DNA of 64,000 bases from Streptomyces sclerotialus (GTDB lineage Bacteria; Actinomycetota; Actinomycetes; Streptomycetales; Streptomycetaceae). Shown in pieces: positions 24,658 through 33,782 of this stretch. The stretch lies in the NCBI GenBank assembly GCA_000719105.1, contig JODX01000018.1, positions 124,001 through 188,000 of the forward strand, read 5' to 3'. Made by a program: the position numbers and the translations under genes. The notes under the pieces were generated by a model. That model ran no database searches. It was given only the letters and a program-made list of their open reading frames with translations, and was not told where the DNA came from. Positions within the stretch are counted from its first letter, which is position 1; each line of letters begins with the position of its first letter.

Positions 24658-26574
24658 GTGCAGCACCCGCGCAAGCACCGCAGACGCCGGGCCCGGGCCG
24701 TCCTCGCGGCCTCGGCCGCCGTGGCGGCGCTGGCCGGTGCCGGGCTGACCACGCTCACCACGGACGATGCCCAGGCGGCCACCGCCCTCCCCCAAGCTCT
24801 CGGCTCCGCTCGAGCAGGGGGGACCCCCATGGTCGAGAAGCTCGACCGCGGCGTCGTCAGCGTGTACACCGGCAGCGGCAACCTGGTCAGCTGGCGCTGG
24901 CTCGCCACCGACCCCACCGACGTGTCGTTCAACGTCTACCGCGCCGGTACGAAGGTCAACTCGTCCCCGGTCACCGGCTCCACCAACTACTTCCACTCCG
25001 GCGCGCCCAACTCCGCCGACTACACGGTCCGCGCGATCGTGAACGGCGTGGAGCAGGGCGACTCCGTCCACGCGATCCAGTTCCGCGCCGGCTACAAGGA
25101 CGTCCCGATCAGCGCGCCCGCGGGCGGCACCACCCCCGACGGCGTCGCCTACACCTACGAGGCCAACGACGCCTCCGTCGGCGACCTGGACGGCGACGGC
25201 GCCCTGGAGTTCGTCCTCAAGTGGCAGCCCACCAACGCCAAGGACAACTCCCAGTCCGGCTACACGGGCAACACGATCGTCGACGCCGTCAAGCTGGACG
25301 GCACCCGCCTGTGGCGCATCGACCTGGGCCGCAACATCCGCTCGGGCGCGCACTACACCCAGTTCCAGGTGTACGACTACGACGGCGACGGCAAGGCCGA
25401 GGTCGCCATGAAGACGTCCGACGGCACCAAGGACGGCACCGGCGCGGTCATCGGCAGTTCCTCCGCCGACCACCGCAACTCCAGCGGCTACATCCTCTCC
25501 GGCCCCGAGTACCTGACCATGTTCAACGGCCAGACCGGCAAGGCGATGCAGTCCGTGGACTACGTCCCGGCCCGCGGCACCGTCTCGTCGTGGGGCGACT
25601 CGTACGGCAACCGCGTCGACCGCTTCCTGGCCGGCACCGCGTACCTGGACGGCGCCCGTCCCTCCGTGATCATGGCGCGCGGCTACTACACGCGCAGCGT
25701 CATCGCCGCCTGGGACTGGCGCAACGGCCAGTTCACCCGCCGCTGGACCTTCGACACCAACTCGTCCACCAACAGCGGCAAGGGCTACGACGGCCAGGGC
25801 TCGCACAGCCTCTCCGTCGGCGACGTCGACAACGACGGCAAGGACGAGATCGTGTACGGCTCGATGGCCGTCGACGACAACGGCAACGGGCTGTGGACCA
25901 CCAAGACCGGCCACGGCGACGCCCAGCACCTCGGCGACCTCGACCCGTCCACGTCCGGCCTGGAGTACTACAAGGTCTCCGAGTCCACCTCCCAGCCGGC
26001 CGCGGTGTACATCAACCCGGCCAACGGCTCGGTGAAGTGGAAGCTGGCCGCCTGCTGCGACAACGGCCGCGGTGTCGCCGGTGACATCTACTCCGGCAAC
26101 GACGGCGCCGAGGTCTGGTCGTCCTCCGACACGAACATCCGCGACGAGTCCGGCGCCACCAAGGGCCGCGAACCGTCCTCGGCCAACTTCCTGGCCTGGT
26201 GGGACGGCGACACCACCCGTGAGCTCCTGGACGGCACGAAGATCGACAAGTACGGCACGTCCTCCGACACCCGTCTGCTGACCGGCTCCGGCGTCTCGTC
26301 CAACAACGGCACGAAGTCCACCCCCGCCCTCTCCGGGGACATCCTCGGCGACTGGCGCGAGGAGGTCGTCTGGCGGACCAGCGACAACAAGAACCTGCGC
26401 ATCTACTCGACTCCGGTCGAGACGAGCACGAAGATCACCACACTGCTCCACGACACGATGTACCGCACGGGCCTGGCCTGGCAGAACACGGCCTACAACC
26501 AGCCGCCGCACCCGAGCTTCTTCATCGGCAACAAGATGGCGACGGCACCGAGGCCGAGCGTCTTCACGCCGTGA
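24658..26574 (+). CDS. Secreted rhamnogalacturonan lyase, family PL11
   Basis: A 638-residue exported enzyme. After a signal peptide (RRARAVLAASAAVAALAGAG, cleavage near AQA) comes the PL11 fold: a Fn3-like start (NVYRAGTKVNSSPV) and an eight-bladed propeller with repeated DxDGDGxxE calcium motifs (VGDLDGDGALEFV, YDYDGDGKAEVAM, VGDVDNDGKDEIVYG, SGDILGDWREEVVW). It cleaves rhamnogalacturonan I of pectin by beta-elimination. The GTG at 24658 follows AGGAGG. A 14-residue insert after the signal peptide is encoded by a mini-repeat. There is no carbohydrate-binding module. Confidence 0.93.
   Translation: MQHPRKHRRRRARAVLAASAAVAALAGAGLTTLTTDDAQAATALPQALGSARAGGTPMVEKLDRGVVSVYTGSGNLVSWRWLATDPTDVSFNVYRAGTKVNSSPVTGSTNYFHSGAPNSADYTVRAIVNGVEQGDSVHAIQFRAGYKDVPISAPAGGTTPDGVAYTYEANDASVGDLDGDGALEFVLKWQPTNAKDNSQSGYTGNTIVDAVKLDGTRLWRIDLGRNIRSGAHYTQFQVYDYDGDGKAEVAMKTSDGTKDGTGAVIGSSSADHRNSSGYILSGPEYLTMFNGQTGKAMQSVDYVPARGTVSSWGDSYGNRVDRFLAGTAYLDGARPSVIMARGYYTRSVIAAWDWRNGQFTRRWTFDTNSSTNSGKGYDGQGSHSLSVGDVDNDGKDEIVYGSMAVDDNGNGLWTTKTGHGDAQHLGDLDPSTSGLEYYKVSESTSQPAAVYINPANGSVKWKLAACCDNGRGVAGDIYSGNDGAEVWSSSDTNIRDESGATKGREPSSANFLAWWDGDTTRELLDGTKIDKYGTSSDTRLLTGSGVSSNNGTKSTPALSGDILGDWREEVVWRTSDNKNLRIYSTPVETSTKITTLLHDTMYRTGLAWQNTAYNQPPHPSFFIGNKMATAPRPSVFTP
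24787..24828. repeat. Interspersed Streptomyces-type GC hairpin mini-repeat inside the lyase gene
   Basis: A C5 run and a G6 run flank CTCTCGGCTCCGCTCGAG, which contains a CTCGG...CTCGAG-like stem, followed by ACCCCC. Similar short elements are scattered between genes in Streptomyces genomes (established knowledge, recalled not searched). Here it is read in frame as ALPQALGSARAGGTP. Confidence 0.6.
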
Positions 26575-27637
26575 CGAACGGGGCGGCCGTTCCCTTGCCG
26601 GATCGGCCGCCCTGCTCACGGGCGCCGTCGCCCCCGCCGCCACGGCCGCCCCCGCCGCACATGCGCAGAAGGCGTCCGCGCGCATCCCGTTCACCGAGGC
26701 GGGGGTCACGGCCCAGGACGACGGCTCGTACGAGATCTCCTGGAAGGCGCCGGGCGTACGGCACGTCACCGTCCGCGCGAACGGCCGTACCGTGGCGTCC
26801 GGCGGCTCGACCGGCCGGGTCACCGTGAAGAACCTGCCCGCCGCCGACCGCCAGTGGTTCACGCTGGTGCCCGAGCGCGGCGGCAGCCTTCGCCTCGCCG
26901 ACCGGCTCATCGAGCTCGAGGGAACCGTCAACTTCCGCGACGCCGGCGGCTACCGCACCGAGGACGGCCACTGGGTGAAGATGGGCGTCGTCTACCGCTC
27001 GGACGCGCTGGACGAGCTCACCGAGGCGGACCAGGCCAGGCTGAAGCGGCTCGGCCTCTCCGTCGACCACGACCTGCGGAACACCTCCGAGAAGGCCGCC
27101 GCCCCCGACCGCGTCCCGCAGGGCGTGCGGTACGTCGCGGCCGACGTCATCGGCGACGACTCCCCGGTCTTCGCCATGCCGACCACGGCCGGCGAGGCCG
27201 CGCAGATGATGGTCGACGGCGAGAAGGCGATGGTCAGCAGGGACACCGCCAGGGCGGCCTACTCCGCGCTCTTCGCGGACGTGTCCGACGGCGATCCCGT
27301 CGGCACCCTCTCCCACTGCACCGCGGGCAAGGACCGCACCGGCTGGGCGAGCGCCGTGCTGCTCACCGCGCTCGGTGTGCCGCGCGGCACGGTCATGAAG
27401 GACTACCTGGCCTCCAACGACTACCGCGCCGAGGCCAACGCCGCCGCCCTCGCCGCCATGCCCGCGGCGCAGGCCACCGTCTACAAGCCGATGCTCGACG
27501 TCCGCGCCGAGTACCTGAACTCCGGCTTCGACGAGGTCGAGGAGGTGTACGGCTCCTTCGCCGGGTACGAGAAGAAGGGCCTCGGCCTGGACGCCCGGGA
27601 GCTGAGGCGGCTCAAGGCCGAGCTGCTGGTGGGCTGA
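26571..27637 (+). CDS. Secreted tyrosine/serine phosphatase, 5' end disrupted
   Basis: The frame ending at 27637 reads AGSAALLTGAVAPAATAAPA-HAQ (a signal-peptide core), a beta-rich N-terminal domain (VTAQDDGSYEISWKAPGVRH) and a Y_phosphatase3-type domain with NFRDAGGYRTEDG and the catalytic loop HCTAGKDRTGWA. No ATG, GTG or TTG is in frame before the GTG at 26792, which falls inside the beta domain. The GTG at 26571 overlapping the lyase stop is in a different frame; one added base near 26590 would join them. Probably exported and functional if the break is a sequence error, otherwise a truncated or dead copy. The homologous role is protein or lipid dephosphorylation. Confidence 0.72.
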
Positions 27638-30212
27638 CGGACGACGACGGCGGGGGGGGGGGGGGGGACGGGGCGCCCCCCCCCCCCCCCCTGCCGTTCC
27701 AGAGCTGCGTCACCTTCTGCCCGTCCGCGAAGGACCACCCGAGCGACCAGCCGCTCCACGCGCTCGTGCCCGTGTTGGTGAGCCGGACGTCCGCCTGGAA
27801 GCCGCCCGACCACTGGTTGGTGATCGCGTACGTCACGGCGCAGGCGCCCGTCGGCTCAGGATCCGGATCGGGGTCCGGGTCCGTGCCGCCGCCACCGTCG
27901 TCACCGCCTCCGCCCGTGTCGGAGGTGTCGCCGTAGACGACACCCCGGCCGTTCGTCGCCACGTACACCCGGCCGTACACCCGCGGGTCACCCGTGATCG
28001 CCGCGCCCGTCCAGCCCCACTGGTGGGCGTCGTCGTTGATGCGGGTCCAGGTCGCGCCCTGGTCCGTGGAGCGGAAGATGCCGCGTACGCCGCCGATCTT
28101 CGCGCTGGTGTAGAGGGTCTGGTACGAGGCGTCCGGTGCCGCCTTGCCGAAGCCGATCGTGTCGGCCTGCTCGACGTTCGAGAGCTTGGTGAAGCTCGTC
28201 CCGCCGTTGGTGGAGTGCCACAGGCCGTACGCGCCGTCCGTGGCCCCGCCCGCCAGCCAGATGTCGCCCTTCGCGCCGGGCAGTGCCTTGAAGCGGACGC
28301 TGTCACCGGCGGGAAGTCCCGTGGCGGAGGACGCGGTGAACGTCGCGCCCCCGTCCGTGCTCACGTAGAACCTGCCCGACTTGAAACCGTAGAAGGTCTT
28401 CGGGTCCACCCGGTCCGACTCCACGATCGCGCCCGCCGGGATACCGCTCGACGCCGACCAGGAATTGCCGAAGCCGGTCGCGTAGTGCACTCCGGCTCCC
28501 GCCGGGCTCCACACGAAGCGGCTGCCGTCGGCCGCCGCGGCGACCGTGCCGCCCCCGCTCACGCCCGAGGGGTCGGTGCCCGCGAACCAGTTGGCGCCGT
28601 TGTCCGTCGAGAACGCGATGTGCGGGCCCGAGTCCAGGTTGCCGACCCGGACGACCGTGTTCGGGTCGGTCTCCGCGTAGTCCAGGCTCGTCGTCGACGT
28701 GAAATTGGGGGAGGTGAACATCATCGACGGGACCTTGGTCAGGTCCGTGTGGCGGAAGCCGCCGATGTCGCCGAGCGCGCTGAGCAGCGGGGCGCCCGAC
28801 GGGGGAGAGGCCAGGTCGTTGACCGCCGTCTCCTCCAGGCCCTCGACCATGGGCTTGATGGTGAACTTGCTGCCGTTGTCCCAGTTCCCGAGGTTCTCCG
28901 TGCCGTAGATCGTCGCGCCCGTCCCGTACATCATCCGGTTCGAGTCGAACGGGTCGATCTCCAGAGCTTCCGTCATCCAGCCGAGCTTCGGGGTCTGCTC
29001 GGGCGGTGACGGGTTGGCGCCCCAGGTCAGCCAGGGCGAGGACGACACGTCCATCGTGTAGCGGTTCTCGCGGGTCGGGTACGACGTGTAGTCCCACGCC
29101 TTGGTCCATGTGCCGCCGCTGTCCGTGGAGCGGAAGATCTGGGTGTCCGGCCACCAGGAGCTGTAGGCCGTCGCCATCACCGTGCCGGGTTTCTGCCGGT
29201 CGGCGGTCAGCCCGCTGAAGCCGTAGTAGGTGTCGGCCTCCGCGACCGGGCTGATGTCCGTCCAGGTGCCCGTGGCGGTCGCGTACCGGTACAGCCGTCC
29301 CTTGCCGCCGTCGTACGGGCCGCCGGTGTCGCTGTAGGCGAGGTAGAGGTAGCCGTTCTCCGCGTCCAGCACGCCCTTGTGGGCCAGATAGCCGGTGGGC
29401 TGGCCGGCGAGGCGGGTCCAGGTCGCGCCCGCGTCCGTCGAGCGGTACACCGCATTGTCCTTGTCGGCGACCCCGGCGTAGATCGTCTTCGTGGCGTTCC
29501 CGGAGGTGCCCGTGGACTCGTCAAAGGTGACCCAGACGATGCCCTGGTTGTCGGAGCCGTAGCCGCTCGTGTCGCTCGGGTCCTGGGCGTAGTTGCCGGG
29601 GTTCGGGAAGCTCGTCACCTGCGACCAGGTGGCTCCCGAGTCCGTCGAGCGCCACAGCCCCTTGCCGCTGGGCGCACCCAGGTACAGCACGCTGTTCTTG
29701 TTCGGGTCCACCGCGAGGCGCTCGCCCATGCCACGCCCCGGCATGTTGCCGCCCAGCTTGAACGGCAGGTCGGCCTTTTTCCAGGTGGCGCCCCGGTCGG
29801 TGGACCTGAGCACGGCACCGTTCCCCGGGTCCCAGCTGTTGGTGTACGTGCCGACCGCCGCGTACACCCGGTTCGGGTCGGCGGAGTCCGAGGCGAGGCT
29901 CACCACGCCCGTGTGGCCCCAGTCGTCCCAGCCGACGTGGTCGAGCAGCGGCGTCCACGTCTTCGTCGACTGCTCCCAGCGGTAGGCGCCGCCGATGTCC
30001 GTGCGGGCGTACGCGAGGTTCTTCTCGGTGCGGTTGAAGACGATGCCGGGGACGAAGCCGCCGCCGTCGATGCGGGCGTTCTTCCAGGTGTAGGTGTCGG
30101 CGGCGATCGAGACCTGTCTGTCGTCGTCGGCGGCGGCCAGGGCGGGTGGACTGCCCGCCAGCAGGCCGGCCGCGAGCGCGAGCACGGCCGTGAGGATGCG
30201 GGTTCTTCGCAC
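27612..30212 (-). CDS. Secreted GH74 xyloglucanase with a truncated CBM2
   Basis: An 866-residue open frame. Signal peptide (about 1-27), then two GH74 seven-bladed propeller domains (about 40-760) with many STDSGATW-type repeats. The conserved acidic loops ARTDIGGAY and SALGDIGGF correspond to the catalytic Asp pair of the family, which cleaves the xyloglucan backbone. A GD/PD-rich linker leads to CBM2 (ACAVTYAITNQWSGGFQADV), which stops at VTQLWNG, about halfway, where the reading enters the C16/G16 tract. The last 25 or so residues are antisense to the phosphatase and not real family sequence. GTG start with GAGAGGA. No CebR box is seen directly upstream. Confidence 0.92.
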   Translation of the reverse strand: MRRTRILTAVLALAAGLLAGSPPALAAADDDRQVSIAADTYTWKNARIDGGGFVPGIVFNRTEKNLAYARTDIGGAYRWEQSTKTWTPLLDHVGWDDWGHTGVVSLASDSADPNRVYAAVGTYTNSWDPGNGAVLRSTDRGATWKKADLPFKLGGNMPGRGMGERLAVDPNKNSVLYLGAPSGKGLWRSTDSGATWSQVTSFPNPGNYAQDPSDTSGYGSDNQGIVWVTFDESTGTSGNATKTIYAGVADKDNAVYRSTDAGATWTRLAGQPTGYLAHKGVLDAENGYLYLAYSDTGGPYDGGKGRLYRYATATGTWTDISPVAEADTYYGFSGLTADRQKPGTVMATAYSSWWPDTQIFRSTDSGGTWTKAWDYTSYPTRENRYTMDVSSSPWLTWGANPSPPEQTPKLGWMTEALEIDPFDSNRMMYGTGATIYGTENLGNWDNGSKFTIKPMVEGLEETAVNDLASPPSGAPLLSALGDIGGFRHTDLTKVPSMMFTSPNFTSTTSLDYAETDPNTVVRVGNLDSGPHIAFSTDNGANWFAGTDPSGVSGGGTVAAAADGSRFVWSPAGAGVHYATGFGNSWSASSGIPAGAIVESDRVDPKTFYGFKSGRFYVSTDGGATFTASSATGLPAGDSVRFKALPGAKGDIWLAGGATDGAYGLWHSTNGGTSFTKLSNVEQADTIGFGKAAPDASYQTLYTSAKIGGVRGIFRSTDQGATWTRINDDAHQWGWTGAAITGDPRVYGRVYVATNGRGVVYGDTSDTGGGGDDGGGGTDPDPDPDPEPTGACAVTYAITNQWSGGFQADVRLTNTGTSAWSGWSLGWSFADGQKVTQLWNGRGGGGGAPSPPPPPPSSSVSPPAARP
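27652..27691. other. G16-loop-C16 homopolymer hairpin
   Basis: Sixteen consecutive G (27652-27667), an 8-base loop ACGGGGCG, then sixteen consecutive C (27676-27691). It cuts the CBM2 module of the convergent xyloglucanase. It could be a hypermutable palindrome or an assembly artefact over missing sequence. Confidence 0.9.
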
Positions 30213-30330
30213 GGTGTGTCCTCTCCGTGACTGCGGGGGAAGGAGGGGAGGAACGCTGGGCGGGACGGAAGCTGGAAGCAGGGCACGTGCTGGACCGGGC
30301 GGGCCCGATGGGGGCGGGCCCGCCCGGCGT

Positions 30331-30366
30331 GGGTCCCGCCCGCCGTCAGGGTGGCGGGCGGGACCC
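30331..30366 (-). terminator. Terminator hairpin after the GH48 gene
   Basis: A perfect 14-bp stem (30331-30344 with 30353-30366) and an 8-base loop GTCAGGGT, 24 bases after the GH48 stop. Some read-through into the xyloglucanase gene remains possible. Confidence 0.75.
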
Positions 30367-30389
30367 GGTACACGGAGCAGCGGCGGGGA

Positions 30390-33305
30390 CTATTCGAGGA
30401 GCTCCGCGTACGAGCCCATGGCGGTGGCTATGTCCACCTGGGCCCAGAACCGGTGGTACGTGAAGGTGGGCGCCGCCCCGCCCGCCAGGTAGGACTCGAC
30501 CTTCGACCAGGCCGGGTCGTCCTTGTAGAAGGAACGGATCGACTCGAAGGTGGAGGACGAGTTGATCGTGTCGCCGTTCGGCATGGTGCCGGTCCAGCCG
30601 CTCGGGACGTGGATGGGGTCGTCGAAGCGGTTGTAGTCGGCGCGGGTCTCCTCGACGGCGATGCCGAGGGCGTCCTGGTTGTTGTCCCACATGCCGTCGA
30701 GCAGCGCCTTCGCCGTCGCGGCCGCCTCGGTGTCACCGGAGCGGTCGGCGTAGTACGTCAGGGTCTTGGCGTACGAGGCGGCCACACCGACGTCGTTGGT
30801 GTAGTCGGCGACGGTGACGTGCAGCCCGGAGTTGGCACCCGGGTTCGACGCGTTCCAGGTGTCAGGGGCACCGGACCACTTCAGCGTCGACGGGATGCGG
30901 AAGGTGCCGTCAGGGTTGACCGTGGTCTCGGACAGCGCCCAGTCGACCCACTTGTCGAGGACCTCCTTGGCCAGCGCGTCGCCCGACTGCTGGTAGTACT
31001 CGGCGACCCGCTCCATGGACCACGCCTGGAAGCCGAACCACTGGTTGGACGGCGGGTCGTGGTACACGGGCTTCTCGTCGTAGAACATGCCGTAGAAGGT
31101 CGGCGTGCCCGCCGGCGGGGTGGCGTACCGGCCGCCCCAGCTGTTGGTCGCGCCGCCCGCGATGGCGCCCTCGTCGGACTGGAGCCAGCGGTAGAACTCG
31201 ACCTGCCGGTCCAGTGACTTGGCCCAGTCCGCCTGTCCCGTCGCCGACTTGGGCTTCAGGGCGGCGTACTCGCTGAGCGCGTACGCGGCGAGCGGGTTCT
31301 GGTAGCCGCCGTGCGCGTGGCTGGAGCCGATGCGCCAGGCCCAGCCGGCCGAGGAGTCGGTGGCGCCGCCCCACGCGTAGTACCAGGAGAGCAGGTAGAA
31401 GGAGGCGTCCTTGCCGGTGCCGGCCGGGCAGGCGGAGGCGCCGACGCAGTTGCCGACCTTCTTGAAGTACTTGTCGTACATGGCGTAGCGCAGGTAGTCG
31501 CCCATCTTCGCGGCCTTGCCGACGGTCGCGGAGACGTCACCGCCCTTGCCCTGCTCCTTGGCCCACTTGTCCGCCCAGTACGCGGCCTGCACGGCGCGCG
31601 CGTCGGCGTCGGGGGCGTTGGTGAACTTCCACTGCTTGGCGTACGAGGCGTCCTTGGTGAACAGGTCCAGGTAGCCGTTCTTGCCGCCGTACTTGAAGGC
31701 GTCGCAGGTGGGCTGCGGGATCGTCTCCCACACCGACTCCTGCGGGCCGCGCTGGAAGGTGTTGATGTACGACGGTCCGGTGTCGGTCGGGCCCGCCTCG
31801 CACTTGCCGGGCGAGTTGCCGTAGCCGTAGACGTTGTCGACGTCCTGGAGCCAGTGCATGCCGTACACGTCGTCCGTGCCGTACGCGCTCTTCAGCTCGG
31901 CCGCGATCGGGTCCGGGCCGACCGGGACCGTGCCGTCGAGCTGCGACGGGTACTCGTTCGGGGTGTCGTACTCGGGCGCGTAGGTCGCCGGCTTGGAGGC
32001 GTTGTAGTAGGAGTTGGTCGACTGGTCGGCGTGGGTGGGGATCATGTACTTCTCCATGATCTCCCAGGCGCCGTTGAACTTGGACCAGTCACCCGTGACC
32101 TTGCCGTACATGGCCTGGAGCCAGAGGAGGTAGCTGTACGCCTCCGAGGTGGTCTCGTGGCCGTGGTCGGGCGCCTCCACCATCAGCGTCTCCACCGAGT
32201 GGTAGGGAATGCCCTCGGGGGAGAAGTAGCCGTTCGCCGGGTTGGTGATCTTCCCGTAGAGCTCCAGGAAGCGGGCGTCGTACTCCTTCTGCGCGCCGAG
32301 CTGGGTCACGGTCACCGCGGCCTTGGAGTGACCGTTGGCCGTGGACTCGAAGACCGCGGAGCCGGTGCCGGAGGAGTCGGCCGCGATGGTCACCTTCTGC
32401 GCGGTGTTCCAGTTCGACGGGGTGAAGGTGAGGCTGGCCCCGCCGCTGACCGAGAGACCGGAGTTGCCGCTCGCGCGGGCGGTCGTGACCGTCACGTTCG
32501 ACGAGGGCTGCGTCGAGAGCTTCACGTCGTACGTGCCCGTCCTGCCCTGTTGCACGCCGAGCTGGGAGGGCGACGCGACGATGGCGGGGCCCGAGGCGAC
32601 CGTGATGCCGACGGGTGTCGAGTCCGCCGACGCGCCCAGGCTGTCGTACGCCTTCGCCACCAGAGAATGACTGCCCACGGTCAAGTTCGAGACGGAGAGC
32701 GTGTAGGGCGAGCTCGTGTCCGTGCCGAGCAGCGTGGTGTCGTCGTAGAACTCCACCTTGCTGACGCTCGCGCCGTCGGCCGCCGCGGCGGTGGCGGCGA
32801 GCGGTACCGCGGCGCCCTGGGTGTAGACGGCGCCCGCGGTGGGGCTGGTCAGCACGGCGATCGGCGGCTGGTGGGCGCCGGCGCAGGTCGTGCCGTTGAC
32901 CGCGAAGCTGGTGGGGGCGGCGTTGGTGCCGCTGTAGGTGAACTGGGCGCCGGTGGTCACGGCCGCGTTCGCGGCGATGTTCCCGTTCCAGGACGCGTTC
33001 TTCACCGTGACCGTCTTGCCGGACTGCGACCAGGTGCCGCTCCAGCCGTTGCTGAGCTTCTGGTTGCCCGCGTAGTCGTACGTCAGGGTCCAGCCGGAGA
33101 TCGGGTCCGTGCCCCGGTTGGTGAGGGTGAGCTCGGCGGTGAAGCCGGAGCCCCAGTCGTTGGTCTTGTAGTCGACGCTGCACTGGACCGCCGCCGCCTG
33201 TGCGGGACTCGATCCGGTGCCCAGCATCGTCAGCGGGAGGGCGAGCGCCGCCGCGACAGCGGTCCACAACCGCCGCGCGGCGTGGCGTCTCCGTTTGGTG
33301 CGCAT
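30390..33305 (-). CDS. Secreted GH48 cellulase (reducing-end cellobiohydrolase) with N-terminal CBM2
   Basis: A 971-residue exported enzyme. Signal peptide (about 1-38), CBM2 (about 39-140, [16 protein letters not shown] to NGTTC), Ig-like domain (about 147-235, [19 protein letters not shown]), another beta domain (about 240-325), and the GH48 catalytic domain (about 335-971). [18 protein letters not shown] contains the family's general-acid Glu. GH48 enzymes work processively from reducing ends of cellulose. ATG at 33305 with AAGGAGG nine bases upstream. A perfect CebR box lies 64 bases upstream, so induction by cello-oligosaccharides is inferred. Divergent from the GH6 gene. Confidence 0.95.
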   Translation of the reverse strand: MRTKRRRHAARRLWTAVAAALALPLTMLGTGSSPAQAAAVQCSVDYKTNDWGSGFTAELTLTNRGTDPISGWTLTYDYAGNQKLSNGWSGTWSQSGKTVTVKNASWNGNIAANAAVTTGAQFTYSGTNAAPTSFAVNGTTCAGAHQPPIAVLTSPTAGAVYTQGAAVPLAATAAAADGASVSKVEFYDDTTLLGTDTSSPYTLSVSNLTVGSHSLVAKAYDSLGASADSTPVGITVASGPAIVASPSQLGVQQGRTGTYDVKLSTQPSSNVTVTTARASGNSGLSVSGGASLTFTPSNWNTAQKVTIAADSSGTGSAVFESTANGHSKAAVTVTQLGAQKEYDARFLELYGKITNPANGYFSPEGIPYHSVETLMVEAPDHGHETTSEAYSYLLWLQAMYGKVTGDWSKFNGAWEIMEKYMIPTHADQSTNSYYNASKPATYAPEYDTPNEYPSQLDGTVPVGPDPIAAELKSAYGTDDVYGMHWLQDVDNVYGYGNSPGKCEAGPTDTGPSYINTFQRGPQESVWETIPQPTCDAFKYGGKNGYLDLFTKDASYAKQWKFTNAPDADARAVQAAYWADKWAKEQGKGGDVSATVGKAAKMGDYLRYAMYDKYFKKVGNCVGASACPAGTGKDASFYLLSWYYAWGGATDSSAGWAWRIGSSHAHGGYQNPLAAYALSEYAALKPKSATGQADWAKSLDRQVEFYRWLQSDEGAIAGGATNSWGGRYATPPAGTPTFYGMFYDEKPVYHDPPSNQWFGFQAWSMERVAEYYQQSGDALAKEVLDKWVDWALSETTVNPDGTFRIPSTLKWSGAPDTWNASNPGANSGLHVTVADYTNDVGVAASYAKTLTYYADRSGDTEAAATAKALLDGMWDNNQDALGIAVEETRADYNRFDDPIHVPSGWTGTMPNGDTINSSSTFESIRSFYKDDPAWSKVESYLAGGAAPTFTYHRFWAQVDIATAMGSYAELLE

Positions 33306-33368
33306 GTGCTGGTTCCTCCTTGCGGCTCGGAGAGGAAGTGGGGGGAGGAGCAACAAGCCTTGAACCAG

Positions 33369-33382
33369 TGGGAGCGCTCCCA
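33369..33382. promoter_or_regulatory. CebR box (perfect) upstream of GH48
   Basis: TGGGAGCGCTCCCA, the exact 14-bp palindrome bound by the cellobiose/cellulose repressor CebR in streptomycetes (established knowledge). Confidence 0.93.
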
Positions 33383-33422
33383 TATTGAGGAGGGGGGTAG
33401 GAGGGGTCAAGGGTTGTGGTGA

Positions 33423-33438
33423 GTCGAAAAGATTCGAC
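33423..33438. promoter_or_regulatory. Inverted repeat in the cellulase intergenic region
   Basis: GTCGAA-AAGA-TTCGAC, 6-bp perfect arms, in an unusually AT-rich patch between the divergent cellulase genes. Candidate second operator; regulator unknown. Confidence 0.35.
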
Positions 33439-33501
33439 GAACGCAAGCCGACGCCACCCCTGTTCTTTACCGACACTTGGCGCTACCTTCGCCTGCACCA
33501 G

Positions 33502-33515
33502 TGGGAGCGGTTCCA
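33502..33515. promoter_or_regulatory. CebR-like box upstream of GH6
   Basis: TGGGAGCGGTTCCA matches 12 of 14 bases of the CebR palindrome. It lies before the leader open frame and the GH6 gene. Confidence 0.75.
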
Positions 33516-33563
33516 CCAGTCGGCACGCCTGTCACGGCGCGCCCGAACTGCAAGGAGTCGCTC

Positions 33564-33770
33564 ATGCGCCATCCCTCGCGCCACCCTCCGCGTTCAGGTC
33601 TTTTACGCGTCACCGCCCAAGTCCCGCGCACTGCGGGCGCGTGGGTGACGCCGGCCTGCGCCCGCTCCGTGTTCAGCAGCCACGACAGCACACCCCCGCC
33701 GTTCGCCACCGGGCCGCACGAGCTTCCGCGCGCCCTCGACGGATCCATCGACGCATCCCTCGACGGATAA
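33564..33770 (+). CDS. 68-residue leader open frame translationally linked to the GH6 gene
   Basis: The ATG at 33564 has AAGGAG (33552-33557) six bases upstream, better placed than that of many real genes here. The stop TAA (33768-33770) overlaps the GH6 gene's Shine-Dalgarno AAGGA (33769-33773). The predicted product is basic at the start, has one Cys (VTPACARSV), ends LDGSIDASLDG and resembles no family I know. The arrangement suggests that ribosomes ending here could control GH6 translation. It may equally be untranslated leader. Confidence 0.4.
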   Translation: MRHPSRHPPRSGLLRVTAQVPRTAGAWVTPACARSVFSSHDSTPPPFATGPHELPRALDGSIDASLDG

Positions 33771-33782
33771 GGAATCCGCACC

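Noticed and set aside
24541..26931. 796-codon minus-strand open frame opposite the pectin lyase
   Set aside because: It mirrors the codon bias of the lyase and phosphatase genes and has no domain; a GC-rich shadow frame.
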